DNA of 8,831 nt from Flavobacteriaceae bacterium (GCA_002693605.1 NZQO01000154.1:1-8831); one strand, 5' to 3'. Shown: positions 1 to 7,174, counted from the first letter of the stretch. Translations and numbers: made by a program. Notes: a model not told the origin generated them from the letters alone.

Positions 1-305
1 AATTGTTCGGAGGCGTGGGACTGAGACGCGGAAGGACCAACGTAAACAAAATCAATGCCGGCGATGCGCTCGATTTTTGGAGAGTACTCTATGCCGATAA
101 GGAAGAAGGTCGATTATTGCTATTTGCCGAGATGAAACTACCGGGAGAAGCTTGGCTGGAGTTCCACATTACCGATGACAATACGCTCTGCCAAACCGCT
201 ACCTTTAGGCCCAAAGGGCTCTATGGGCGCCTTTATTGGTACGCCATGCTCCCTTTTCATTATTTAATTTTTGAACGAATGGCGCAGAATATCGCCAAAG
301 AGTGA
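1..305 (+). CDS. C-terminal end of DUF2867-type SDR-family protein (5' truncated)
   Basis: An open frame runs in from the left edge (first full codon at base 3) and stops with TGA at 303-305, giving about 101 residues. The sequence resembles the C-terminal DUF2867 region found behind the NAD(P)-binding Rossmann domain in YbjT-like SDR-family proteins. It has a GVGLRRGR stretch, GDALDFWRV, a strongly conserved-looking AEMKLPGEAWLEF segment, QTATFRPKGLYGRLYW, and a hydrophobic PFHYLIFERM end. The Rossmann half is outside the window, so cofactor binding cannot be checked. The TTG at base 3 is an internal codon, not a start. It is the only plus-strand gene here and converges on ctlX with a one-base gap. 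The family call is from memory of the motif. The substrate is unknown; members are usually annotated only as SDR-family oxidoreductases. Confidence 0.8.
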   Translation, partial: LFGGVGLRRGRTNVNKINAGDALDFWRVLYADKEEGRLLLFAEMKLPGEAWLEFHITDDNTLCQTATFRPKGLYGRLYWYAMLPFHYLIFERMAQNIAKE

Positions 306-306
306 C

Positions 307-1239
307 TTACGCCTTCGGAAGAAAGATCTCGGCCATCATGCAGCGTGCACTGCCCCCACCGCACGTTTCAATGGTATGCAGATCACTGCTTAGAATCTGG
401 CAATGATTTTCAATTGCGCTTACCTGTTGCGGCGTTAGGCTTTGATGTGCCGCTGCGCTCATAACCAAGTACTTTTGGTCGTTCGCCCCTCGTACCTGTA
501 GCATATTTCCCGCAAAGCGGTGCATTTGGGCTTCTGAAATGGAAATAATTTCCTTGCCATCGTATTTTAGGTGCTGAACAATATTTTTCTTCTCCTTGGG
601 ATCGTCAATGGTGTCAAGACAGATAACGCAGAATTTTTCTGCCATACACATCATTACATTGGTGTGGTATATGGGAAGGCGCTTGGCGTCAACGGTTTGA
701 TTGGCCGTAAAGATAACTGGGGTAAATTCAAAATCTTCGCAAAACTCGATCAGCAAATCCTCATCGGCACGGGGCGAAAGTGCGCAGTAGGCCTTTTGGT
801 TTGGCCGATCTAGAATTAAGCTACCGGTACTTTCCAGAAAAAGGCCTTCCTCTTCGGCTGCGGTATAATCTATGACATTCTTGATAACGAAGCCTTCTTG
901 CTCCAGTCGCTCTAGAATATCCTCACGTCGTTCCTTCCTGCGGTTCTCGGCAAAAAGCGGATATAATGCCACATCTCCATTTTCGTGGGTGGTAATCCAG
1001 TTGTTCGGAAAAAGGGAATCGGGCGTGTCGCGTTCCAAAATATCATTCGCTACGATAACGTTTACCCCTGCATCCTTCAGTTTCCCCGCAAAAGCATCGA
1101 ACTCAGCCTGTGCCTTTGCATTGATTTCCGAATTCTTTAAATCAAGATCTTCCTGAAAATAATTGTTAACCGCCGTTTCCTCGTTCATTCTAAACGCCAC
1201 GGGACGTATCATCAATATGGTATTCGTAATCTGCTGCAT
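307..1239 (-). CDS. ctlX: CtlX-like citrulline utilization hydrolase (amidinotransferase/pentein family)
   Basis: 310 residues, full length for this family. It belongs to the pentein-fold guanidino-group-modifying enzymes, in the subgroup NCBI names citrulline utilization hydrolase CtlX; family members are thought to hydrolyse citrulline's ureido group, giving ornithine. Visible motifs are DSLFPNNW (residues 74-81), LEST with Glu136, and YHTNVMM with the probable catalytic His192. The C-terminal CGGGSARCMMAEIF block carries the probable nucleophile Cys300; Cys293 is the less likely alternative. It is soluble, with no signal peptide. The ATG at 1239 is favoured because the protein begins at once with family-like sequence (ITNTILMIRPVAF) and a promoter-like element lies 20 bases upstream. 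Upstream on the same strand are a barrel protein and a DDAH-like enzyme, which could supply citrulline. The substrate is assigned by family resemblance only; arginine-type substrates are not excluded. Confidence 0.88.
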   Translation of the reverse strand: MQQITNTILMIRPVAFRMNEETAVNNYFQEDLDLKNSEINAKAQAEFDAFAGKLKDAGVNVIVANDILERDTPDSLFPNNWITTHENGDVALYPLFAENRRKERREDILERLEQEGFVIKNVIDYTAAEEEGLFLESTGSLILDRPNQKAYCALSPRADEDLLIEFCEDFEFTPVIFTANQTVDAKRLPIYHTNVMMCMAEKFCVICLDTIDDPKEKKNIVQHLKYDGKEIISISEAQMHRFAGNMLQVRGANDQKYLVMSAAAHQSLTPQQVSAIENHCQILSSDLHTIETCGGGSARCMMAEIFLPKA

Positions 1240-1258
1240 AGCGGGTACATTTTGGGGT

Positions 1259-1267
1259 GCAAAATTA
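1259..1267 (-). promoter_or_regulatory. Putative ctlX promoter, -7 element
   Basis: On the minus strand the bases read TAATTTTGC, an exact match to the Bacteroidota -7 consensus TAnnTTTG. It sits 20 bases before the ctlX ATG, giving a short leader of roughly 15 bases. No clear TTG/TTTG -33 box is present; the nearest candidate is an ATG-containing stretch about 21 bases upstream. The region is AT-rich. The match is motif-based only. Confidence 0.5.
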
Positions 1268-1326
1268 GGATTTTTGATTCGGAAAATACATTTTACCGTT
1301 CGAAATTTGAAGACCCTTTTGTTAAT

Positions 1327-1354
1327 TTTCTGACGGGTAAAACGATGTCAGAAA
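1327..1354. repeat. Perfect 8-bp inverted repeat across the stop codon of the barrel gene
   Basis: TTTCTGAC (1327-1334) and GTCAGAAA (1347-1354) are exact reverse complements with a 12-base loop. One arm contains the TGA stop of the beta-barrel gene. No T-run follows on the minus strand, so it is not a standard intrinsic terminator. It may be an mRNA 3' end-protecting hairpin or may occur by chance. Confidence 0.3.
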
Positions 1355-2148
1355 TTGGTGACGATGCCGCCCCCAAAACCTGGACCCGCAAACACATTTC
1401 TACCCGATAGCAAATAGGAAAAACTGAGGTAGACGCCAACTGTAGAATTAACCGAATAGTACCCAGTGTTGCCAACCTTGTGGTAATCGACACCAATCTC
1501 ACGAAAATCCTGTGGAGCCGGGGTACCGCGATAATCTATACCGCCAAATGAATTTTGATACTCATAGTACACGTCAAAATACCACTTGTTGCGGGCACGT
1601 CCCACTTTGGCCACTATGGGAACGCCATTAGGCGTTGGGTTTGATTTTATCGAATAACCACTTTGTAAGGTGCCGAACCATCCATTAGGAATTTGATAAT
1701 GCAACATTAACAGACCCTGAAAAGCAGTAGCCTGCTGCCCGATATCGAACAATCCACCGAGATCATAGTTGCTAGCTGGGGTAGAGACACCCACTGCCGT
1801 TGCCAGGGAGAATATTCCGTGGCCAGTCTGTTTAGCGAGAAGTTTATATTTCAGAAAAAAGGAGATGTCTTGAAAATTTTCGTTACCGCCCGTATCGATA
1901 TACGGCAGTGAGACGCTCGCCTGTACATTGGCGGCGATGCCATAGGCCACGAACACATTGGTATAAAATAAATTTCGGGAAAGTTCTGATTCTTCGGAAC
2001 CTATGAAATACGTATCGGTCTTTTCAAGGCCCGACCCCACTGCTATTGTCGCACTACCGGTATCGAGAAAAAACCCGTCTACACGACCTTGGCCGAAGCC
2101 CGTGACCGTAGCAAAAAATAGAATGATTAAACAGAAGTTGTGACACAT
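1348..2148 (-). CDS. Secreted, probable outer-membrane beta-barrel protein of unknown function
   Basis: 266 residues from the ATG at 2148. A TTG at 2166 would add six residues ahead of the signal peptide and is less likely. The N-terminus is a typical signal peptide (CLIILFFATVTG, probable cleavage near GFGQ). The mature part is a series of short amphipathic strands with alternating hydrophobic and polar residues, e.g. NVFVAYGIAANVQASVSL, GIFSLATAVGVSTP, KWYFDVYYEYQNS and YSVNSTVGVYLSFSYLL. Turns are rich in Gly, Asn and Pro. The chain ends in Phe, as many BAM-inserted outer-membrane proteins do. It is loosely reminiscent of proteins labelled MetA-pathway-of-phenol-degradation or transporter, but I do not recognise the family securely. 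It lies 52 bases after the DDAH-like gene on the same strand, probably co-transcribed, and ahead of ctlX. A channel role for these enzymes' substrates is a guess. The location is inferred with moderate confidence. Confidence 0.75.
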   Translation of the reverse strand: MCHNFCLIILFFATVTGFGQGRVDGFFLDTGSATIAVGSGLEKTDTYFIGSEESELSRNLFYTNVFVAYGIAANVQASVSLPYIDTGGNENFQDISFFLKYKLLAKQTGHGIFSLATAVGVSTPASNYDLGGLFDIGQQATAFQGLLMLHYQIPNGWFGTLQSGYSIKSNPTPNGVPIVAKVGRARNKWYFDVYYEYQNSFGGIDYRGTPAPQDFREIGVDYHKVGNTGYYSVNSTVGVYLSFSYLLSGRNVFAGPGFGGGIVTNF

Positions 2149-2200
2149 ACCATTAAAGATACGCAATGCGGGTGTCTTCGGTTTTAGCCGCTATCAAAAA

Positions 2201-3115
2201 TTAGTCACGTATAAGTGGTAAGGTGGTACACCGCAGCAAGCCTTCCTGCTTGGCTATCTCGGCATAGGGCACTTCCTCCACCGTAAAGCCCTGTTCCCGC
2301 AGCCAGTTGTTTAGGCGGGTGAAATTCCTTTCGGAAATGACCACATCGGGCGATATGGAGAAAACGTTGCTATTCATATCGTACATTTCCTGCTTCGTAA
2401 TATGGAAGCAGTTTTCCTTGCCGAAGAAATTGAGCAACCATTGATATTCTTCCTCTAGCAAGAATCCTTCCTTATGGATAATCGCCTTCCCGTTGCCCAA
2501 TGGCTGGAAGCAACAATCCAAATGGAGGGCATTGTCTTGCGCTACACTGTTGCTCTTGCGCAGGCTAAATGATTTTACCTTTTTATGCGGAAACAGTTTC
2601 TGTAGATGTTTTACCGCCTTCTGGTTGGTACGGGCCGTGATAAAGCTTTTGTAGTCTTGCCCATAATAGGTGCCCACGAAAATATAATCGCCCCACGGCA
2701 TTACATCGCCACCCTCGATATGGGCCTCTTCTGGAAACTCAATAATCTTGCAAGAATCGATTTGCTCTAATACGTGCTGGAGAGCCTCGATCTCGCGACT
2801 GCGATCTTCCAGGATATTGGCAATGATGAATTTGTCCTCTATAACGAAAGCGATATCCCTGGTAAAGATCTGGTTATAATCCTTAATAGTATCTGGACGG
2901 TATACAGTTACGTCGTATTTCTTGAAAACAGCCTCGACTGCCTCCATCTCGGCTACCATATCTTGATCTTTCGGATAGGTACCGGCTTTTATATGTTCCT
3001 TGCTCTTGGGGTCATATGCTACTTCTAAGGAAGGCACTGGACCGTTACTATCTGCCCTTCCCAGCACCACGGCACGTAATCGGGAAATTTCATCGGTAAT
3101 GTGTAACTGTATCAT
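2201..3115 (-). CDS. Dimethylarginine dimethylaminohydrolase (DDAH)-like amidinotransferase-family enzyme
   Basis: 304 residues, slightly longer than classical DDAHs. It is a pentein-fold enzyme. DDAHs hydrolyse N-omega-methylated arginines to citrulline plus methylamines; relatives include arginine deiminase and glycine amidinotransferase. Visible motifs, in order, are TRDIAFV (85-91), EGGD (134-137), ARTNQKA with Arg162 matching the substrate-binding RTN motif of DDAH, ALHLDCCFQPL with probable catalytic His198, MNSNVFSISPDVVI (247-260), and the C-terminal LRCTTLPL with probable nucleophile Cys296. It has no signal peptide, so it is cytoplasmic. The ATG at 3115 directly follows a strong -7-like box, suggesting a leaderless or almost leaderless mRNA. 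It is isolated from gltA by a terminator and is followed by the barrel gene and ctlX. The fold and family are secure; the exact substrate (methylarginine, arginine or another guanidino compound) is not. Confidence 0.85.
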   Translation of the reverse strand: MIQLHITDEISRLRAVVLGRADSNGPVPSLEVAYDPKSKEHIKAGTYPKDQDMVAEMEAVEAVFKKYDVTVYRPDTIKDYNQIFTRDIAFVIEDKFIIANILEDRSREIEALQHVLEQIDSCKIIEFPEEAHIEGGDVMPWGDYIFVGTYYGQDYKSFITARTNQKAVKHLQKLFPHKKVKSFSLRKSNSVAQDNALHLDCCFQPLGNGKAIIHKEGFLLEEEYQWLLNFFGKENCFHITKQEMYDMNSNVFSISPDVVISERNFTRLNNWLREQGFTVEEVPYAEIAKQEGLLRCTTLPLIRD

Positions 3116-3118
3116 GCT

Positions 3119-3127
3119 GCAAATATA
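3119..3127 (-). promoter_or_regulatory. Putative promoter of the DDAH-like gene, -7 element touching the start codon
   Basis: The minus strand reads TATATTTGC, an exact match to TAnnTTTG. Only four bases (CAGC, the first shared with the motif's trailing C) separate TATATTTG from the ATG. Transcription starting a few bases after the element would begin at or next to the start codon, so the mRNA would be leaderless or nearly so. No convincing -33 TTG lies 19-21 bases upstream. Confidence 0.5.
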
Positions 3128-3189
3128 CTAATCTTGAAATTTGTTGACGCTTTTAGAGCGCTAATGGAATTGAGTACCTGTACATATAA

Positions 3190-3220
3190 AAAAGCATCCT
3201 TACGAACTAAGGATGCTTTT
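3190..3220 (-). terminator. Intrinsic terminator of gltA
   Basis: A perfect 13-bp stem (3190-3202 with 3208-3220, core AAGCATCCTTA) closes a 5-base loop. On the minus strand the final stem bases run into a T-rich tract followed by ATATG. It lies 20 bases past the gltA stop, and the next gene on that strand begins 75 bases further on. A run of four Ts on the plus side makes weak bidirectional activity possible, but no plus-strand gene feeds into it. Confidence 0.9.
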
Positions 3221-3240
3221 CATTGCAAAAATATCTTGCT

Positions 3241-4527
3241 TTATCGTTTTTCGATTGCCTTAAACTGGCGTAGGTTCTCTCCGATATAAACCTGACGGGG
3301 ACGGCCAATAGGTTCTTTGCGAAGTCGCATTTCCCTCCATTGTGCTATCCAGCCGGGCAGTCTACCCAAGGCGAACATGGGCGTGAACATTTCCACGGGA
3401 ATGCCAAGTGCACGATAAATAATACCAGAATAAAAATCGACGTTGGGATATAATTTTCTGTCTACGAAGTAGCTATCCTCTAACGCCTCCTTTTCAAGCG
3501 CCTTTGCGATGTCAAGAACTTCGTCTTCCATGCCCAATTCGGCCAGAACATCGTCGGCTGCTTTCTTAATGATCTTCGCTCGTGGGTCGAAATTTTTGTA
3601 CACGCGGTGACCAAAGCCCATCAGGCGGAAAGGATCATCCTTGTCCTTCGCCTTTTCCATAAATTTCTTGGTATCACCACCGTCTTCCTTAATTTTCTCC
3701 AGCATTTCAATAACAGCCTGGTTGGCGCCACCGTGCAAGGGGCCCCAAAGTGCATTGATACCTGCCGAGAGTGATGCGAACAATCCGGCGTGCGAACTAC
3801 CTACCATTCTAACCGTAGAGGTAGAGCAGTTTTGCTCGTGGTCTGCATGTAGAATCAACAACTTGTCCATCGCGTTTACCACAGTCTTTTTTGAAGTATA
3901 GTCACCACTAGGCTTTTTGAACATCATCTTTATGAAGTTGTCCACATATCCTAAATTTTCATCGCCATAATCTAGTGGAAGTCCGGCACGTTTTCTATGT
4001 GTCCAAGCCGTAAGTACCGGAAACTTGCCCAGTATCTTTACGATTGCCTTGTACATGTCTTCCTCACTGTCAACATTGACAGAGGAAGGGTTAAAGGCGA
4101 TCAACGCCGAGGTAAGCGATGAAAGCACGCCCATTGGGTGGGCCGACTTGGGAAATCCGTCCAATATTTTCTTTACGTCCTCATCAACGTGAGATTGGGC
4201 CTTGATGTCGTTATGAAATTTGTCTAACTCTGGTTGTGTTGGCAACTCGCCGAAAATTAGCAAATACGCAACCTCTAGAAAATCGGCTTTTTCCGCCAAT
4301 TCTTCAATAGAATATCCTCGATACCTCAAAATCCCCTCCTCACCGTTCAAAAAGGTGATGGCACTCTCACAAGAACCGGTATTTTTATAGCCGGGATCAA
4401 TAGTTGTTATTCCGTTGGTTACACTTCGTAATGTTTTTATATCGATGGCCTCTTCGTTCTCCGTTCCTATTACTACGGGGAATTCGTACTTTTTTCCATC
4501 AATTTCGAGGATCGCTGTTTTAGACAT
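3241..4527 (-). CDS. gltA: Citrate synthase
   Basis: 428 residues, close to the 427 of E. coli GltA, so full length. It condenses acetyl-CoA and oxaloacetate to citrate, the first step of the TCA cycle, in the cytoplasm. The catalytic triad is visible: His265 in GPLHGGANQ, His307 in the signature GFGHRVYKNFDPR, and Asp364 in PNVDFYSGI. The N-terminal small beta domain (about residues 1-50, starting TAILEIDGKKYEFPV) marks the long, E. coli-like bacterial form, which in Gram-negatives is often hexameric and NADH-inhibited; this has not been tested here. The start is the ATG at 4527, preceded by an AT-rich leader without a Shine-Dalgarno sequence. It is transcribed as its own unit, with terminators before (eno) and after. 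Adjacency to eno and carA is, from memory, common in flavobacteria. Confidence 0.98.
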   Translation of the reverse strand: MSKTAILEIDGKKYEFPVVIGTENEEAIDIKTLRSVTNGITTIDPGYKNTGSCESAITFLNGEEGILRYRGYSIEELAEKADFLEVAYLLIFGELPTQPELDKFHNDIKAQSHVDEDVKKILDGFPKSAHPMGVLSSLTSALIAFNPSSVNVDSEEDMYKAIVKILGKFPVLTAWTHRKRAGLPLDYGDENLGYVDNFIKMMFKKPSGDYTSKKTVVNAMDKLLILHADHEQNCSTSTVRMVGSSHAGLFASLSAGINALWGPLHGGANQAVIEMLEKIKEDGGDTKKFMEKAKDKDDPFRLMGFGHRVYKNFDPRAKIIKKAADDVLAELGMEDEVLDIAKALEKEALEDSYFVDRKLYPNVDFYSGIIYRALGIPVEMFTPMFALGRLPGWIAQWREMRLRKEPIGRPRQVYIGENLRQFKAIEKR

Positions 4528-4562
4528 ATATTAAAATAATTAAATTCGGTTATTCGGAGCCG

Positions 4563-4570
4563 CTAAGATA
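4563..4570 (-). promoter_or_regulatory. Putative gltA promoter, -7 element
   Basis: The minus strand reads TATCTTAG, one mismatch from TAnnTTTG, directly after a run of six Ts and a G. It would give a leader of roughly 30 bases that is AT-rich and has no Shine-Dalgarno sequence. It is the best candidate in the 180-base eno-gltA gap. The -33 position falls inside the palindrome at 4581-4606, where no TTG is seen. Confidence 0.4.
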
Positions 4571-4580
4571 CAAAAAACTT

Positions 4581-4606
4581 ACCCCATTTTATAATGTATA
4601 CGGGGT
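4581..4606 (-). promoter_or_regulatory. Palindromic hairpin upstream of gltA, possible operator or second eno terminator
   Basis: On the minus strand ACCCCGT and ATGGGGT form a 7-bp stem (one G-U pair as RNA) around a 12-base AT-rich loop. AAG and a run of six Ts follow. This could be a weak back-up terminator for eno read-through. Its centre also lies near the expected -33 region of gltA, so a regulator binding site is an alternative. Neither reading can be decided from sequence alone. Confidence 0.35.
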
Positions 4607-4662
4607 CCGGTTAGGTTAAAAAATCTTTAAATAACAACGGTTTTCGAGATACTTGACCCTAA

Positions 4663-4688
4663 AAAACCCCTATTTTAGTAGGGGTTTT
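4663..4688 (-). terminator. Intrinsic terminator of eno
   Basis: A perfect 10-bp stem (4663-4672 with 4679-4688, core ACCCCTA/TAGGGGT) has a 6-base loop. On the minus strand it is followed by a run of six Ts, four of them within the arm. It lies 19 bases past the eno stop codon and separates the carA-eno unit from gltA. The plus strand also has four Ts after the stem, but no gene is oriented to use it. Confidence 0.9.
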
Positions 4689-4707
4689 ATTTCTGAGGGA
4701 ATATCTC

Positions 4708-5994
4708 CTATATTTTGAATGCTCTACGTTTGGGATAATAAGCGGTATCGCCCAATTGCTCCTCAATACGCAATAACTGATTGTACTTGGCCATTCGGTC
4801 ACTTCGCGAGGCGGAGCCGGTCTTAATCTGTCCGCAATTTAGCGCCACGGCCAAATCGGCAATAGTGTTGTCTTCGGTCTCGCCGCTTCGATGACTCATA
4901 ACCGAGGTATATCCTGCATTATGCGCCATATTCACGGCCGCAATAGTTTCGGTTAGGGTTCCAATTTGGTTCACCTTGATTAGGATGGAGTTGGCGATGT
5001 TTTCTGAAATTCCTTTCGACAATCGTTCCACGTTGGTTACAAATAGATCATCTCCTACCAATTGTACCTTGTTGCCAACTTTCTCGGTGAGCGATTTCCA
5101 ACCGTCCCAATCATTCTCGTCCATTCCATCTTCAATGGAAATTATGGGATATTTCTCGCAGAGCGAAGCTAAGTAGATCGCTTGCTCTTCTGAGGTTCGT
5201 ACCTTTCCGCTTTCCCCTTCAAAAACGGTATAGTCATACCTGCCATTTTTGTAAAATTCGGCGGCGGCACAGTCCAGGGCAATCATAATATCGTCACCCA
5301 GAGTATAGCCTGCGTTTTCTACCGCTCTCGCTACTGTTTCCAGCGCATCTTCGGTACCATTCAGCGTTGGGGCAAAGCCGCCCTCGTCGCCCACGGCAGT
5401 ACTTAGGTTTCTATCGTGTAGGACCTTTTTTAGATGGTGAAAAATTTCAGACCCCATTTGCATGGCGTGCGAAAATGTTGAGGCCTTTACCGGCATCACC
5501 ATAAATTCCTGAAATGCAATTGGAGCATCGCTATGCGAGCCGCCATTGATAATGTTCATCATGGGCACCGGTAGGGTCTTGGCACTAACTCCTCCTACAT
5601 AGCGGTACAATGGCTGGCCCAGCTCGTTCGCTGCGGCCTTTGCCACGGCAAGGCTTACGCCCAAGATAGCATTTGCTCCTAAGGATGATTTGTTGCTCGT
5701 ACCATCCAAATTAATCATTATCTGGTCAATCTGTTCCTGCTCGAACACGGAAACCCCCAAAAGGGTTCCGGCAATTTTACCGTTTACGTTATTCACCGCA
5801 TTTAGAACCCCCTTTCCCATGTAATCGTCGCCACCGTCGCGAAGCTCGACCGCCTCATGCTCTCCGGTAGATGCCCCCGAAGGTACGGCAGCCCGTCCCA
5901 CGAAGCCGTTTTCAGTAATAACGTCTACCTCTACGGTGGGGTTTCCTCTTGAATCAAATATTTGCCGGGCGTGAATATCAATAATAATGCTCAT
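4708..5994 (-). CDS. eno: Enolase (phosphopyruvate hydratase)
   Basis: 428 residues, the normal enolase length. It interconverts 2-phosphoglycerate and phosphoenolpyruvate in glycolysis and gluconeogenesis, Mg-dependent and cytoplasmic. Visible elements are the N-terminal [15 protein letters not shown], the flexible loop [14 protein letters not shown] (39-52) and [13 protein letters not shown] (153-165). Glu204 lies in GDEGGFAP. Metal ligands are Asp241 (ALDCAAAEF), Glu288 ([10 protein letters not shown]) and Asp315 (GDDLFVTN). The base Lys340 lies in the enolase signature [13 protein letters not shown], and SHRSGETED (367-375) follows. Nothing is missing. The ATG at 5994 starts the universally conserved N-terminus. 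It lies 34 bases after carA with no terminator or good promoter between, so the two are probably co-transcribed; a terminator follows eno. Confidence 0.98.
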   Translation of the reverse strand: MSIIIDIHARQIFDSRGNPTVEVDVITENGFVGRAAVPSGASTGEHEAVELRDGGDDYMGKGVLNAVNNVNGKIAGTLLGVSVFEQEQIDQIMINLDGTSNKSSLGANAILGVSLAVAKAAANELGQPLYRYVGGVSAKTLPVPMMNIINGGSHSDAPIAFQEFMVMPVKASTFSHAMQMGSEIFHHLKKVLHDRNLSTAVGDEGGFAPTLNGTEDALETVARAVENAGYTLGDDIMIALDCAAAEFYKNGRYDYTVFEGESGKVRTSEEQAIYLASLCEKYPIISIEDGMDENDWDGWKSLTEKVGNKVQLVGDDLFVTNVERLSKGISENIANSILIKVNQIGTLTETIAAVNMAHNAGYTSVMSHRSGETEDNTIADLAVALNCGQIKTGSASRSDRMAKYNQLLRIEEQLGDTAYYPKRRAFKI

Positions 5995-6028
5995 GATAAT
6001 CTATAATGTGTGGGTGGTTGCTATTTAT

Positions 6029-7153
6029 TTAAACTGCGGTTGCCGATTTTGCCTCACGTATGTCGCTCAAAAAATCATCGAACAAGTACGAAGCATCGTG
6101 CGGTCCAGGACTTGCCTCAGGGTGGTACTGTACAGAGAACGCCGCTTTGTTCTTCATCCGGATACCTGCAGCGGTCTTATCGTTTAGGTGCAGGTGCGTA
6201 ATGGTAATGTCGCTATTGGCCTCTGCGTCTTCCCTATTGATTGCGAAGCCATGGTTTTGCGAGGTAATTTCACCCTTTGCTGTAACGAGATTTAAAATTG
6301 GGTGGTTAATACCGCGATGCCCGTGGTGCATTTTATAGGTGGAAATACCATTCGCCAATGCCAAGATTTGATGCCCAAGGCAAATACCGAATAGCGGCGT
6401 TCCCTTGTCTATGGCCTTTTTAGTAACATCAATGGCATTGTGGAGCGGTTCAGGATCGCCCGGACCGTTGGAAATAAAGTAGCCGTCCGGTTCAAATTTT
6501 TCCATTTCTGAAAATGGAGTATCGTAGGGAAATACCTTTACATAGCAGTCACGATCGGCCAGGTTTCGCAAAATGTTCTTCTTAATTCCAATATCAAGTG
6601 CAGAAATGCGGTAAGTGGCATTTTCATCTCCGAAGAAGTATGGCTCCTTCGTAGACACTTTTGAAGCAAGCTCAAGTCCCTTCATATCGGGCACCTTCGC
6701 TAATTGTTCGCGCAATTCGTCAAGTTTATCGACTTCAGTCGTAATAACAGCGTTCATTGCTCCGTTGTCCCGAATATAGCTCACTAGAGCGCGGGTGTCG
6801 ACATCGCTGATGGCGAGTAAATTATTGCGTTCCAGAAAATCCTCCAACGAATATTCGGCAGCGGGACGCGAATAATGGTAGCTGAAATTTCGGCAAATTA
6901 GGCCGGCAATTTTAATTCCGTCAGATTCGACGTCTTCGGGCGTTGCGCCGTAGTTCCCAATGTGGGCATTGGTGGTCACCATTAATTGGCCATAATAGGA
7001 CGGATCTGTAAAGATTTCCTGGTAGCCGGTCATCCCGGTGTTGAAACAGACCTCGCCGAAGGCGGAGCCCTCTTTATTGCCTACGGCCTTTCCGTGGAAA
7101 ATCGTGCCATCGGCCAATAAAATAAGTGCTTTTTTACGTGTTTGGTATTTCAT
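6029..7153 (-). CDS. carA: Carbamoyl-phosphate synthase, small (glutamine amidotransferase) subunit
   Basis: 374 residues, a normal CarA length. It hydrolyses glutamine and passes ammonia to the large subunit CarB to make carbamoyl phosphate for arginine and pyrimidine synthesis. The N-terminal CPSase small-chain domain (about 1-150) shows FGEVCFNTGMTGYQEI, TDPSYYGQ and HIGNYG, plus DVDTRALVSYIRDNGAMN. The class I glutamine amidotransferase domain (about 185-365) has SNGPGDPEP, FGICLGHQ with nucleophile Cys258, MHHGHRGINHP, TSQNHGFA, and QYHPEASPGP with catalytic His344 and Glu346. The ATG at 7153 follows a -7-like promoter element and a short leader. carB is not in the window and does not follow carA, unlike the carAB operon of enteric bacteria; CarA must pair with a CarB encoded elsewhere. 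Eno follows at 34 bases. Confidence 0.98.
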   Translation of the reverse strand: MKYQTRKKALILLADGTIFHGKAVGNKEGSAFGEVCFNTGMTGYQEIFTDPSYYGQLMVTTNAHIGNYGATPEDVESDGIKIAGLICRNFSYHYSRPAAEYSLEDFLERNNLLAISDVDTRALVSYIRDNGAMNAVITTEVDKLDELREQLAKVPDMKGLELASKVSTKEPYFFGDENATYRISALDIGIKKNILRNLADRDCYVKVFPYDTPFSEMEKFEPDGYFISNGPGDPEPLHNAIDVTKKAIDKGTPLFGICLGHQILALANGISTYKMHHGHRGINHPILNLVTAKGEITSQNHGFAINREDAEANSDITITHLHLNDKTAAGIRMKNKAAFSVQYHPEASPGPHDASYLFDDFLSDIREAKSATAV

Positions 7154-7174
7154 AGCTGTTGCGTAAAAGGTTTT

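Noticed and set aside
571..1156. Plus-strand open frames of 80 and 94 codons opposite ctlX
   Set aside because: They are antisense to a well-conserved enzyme, have low-complexity composition and show no family resemblance.
1293..1502. 69-codon minus-strand frame overlapping the end of the barrel gene
   Set aside because: It is out of frame with the barrel gene, which has a signal peptide and strand pattern. The shorter frame has no recognisable features and would run on towards the ctlX promoter.
2149..2166. TTG start at 2166 for the barrel protein
   Set aside because: The ATG at 2148 places a normal signal peptide right at the N-terminus; the six extra residues add nothing typical.
2190..2206. 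Promoter-like TAATTTTTG at the DDAH stop codon, for the barrel gene
   Set aside because: It has one base too many for TAnnTTTG and lacks a -33 partner; co-transcription from the DDAH-like gene is simpler.
4528..4707. Riboswitch or small RNA gene in the longest intergenic region
   Set aside because: Apart from the terminator, the palindrome and an AT-rich leader, I see no conserved multi-stem structure or known riboswitch motif.
5987..6338. Three plus-strand frames across the carA end and the carA-eno gap
   Set aside because: They are shadows of carA codons; the Cys/Arg-rich translations look like antisense reading, and they overlap each other.
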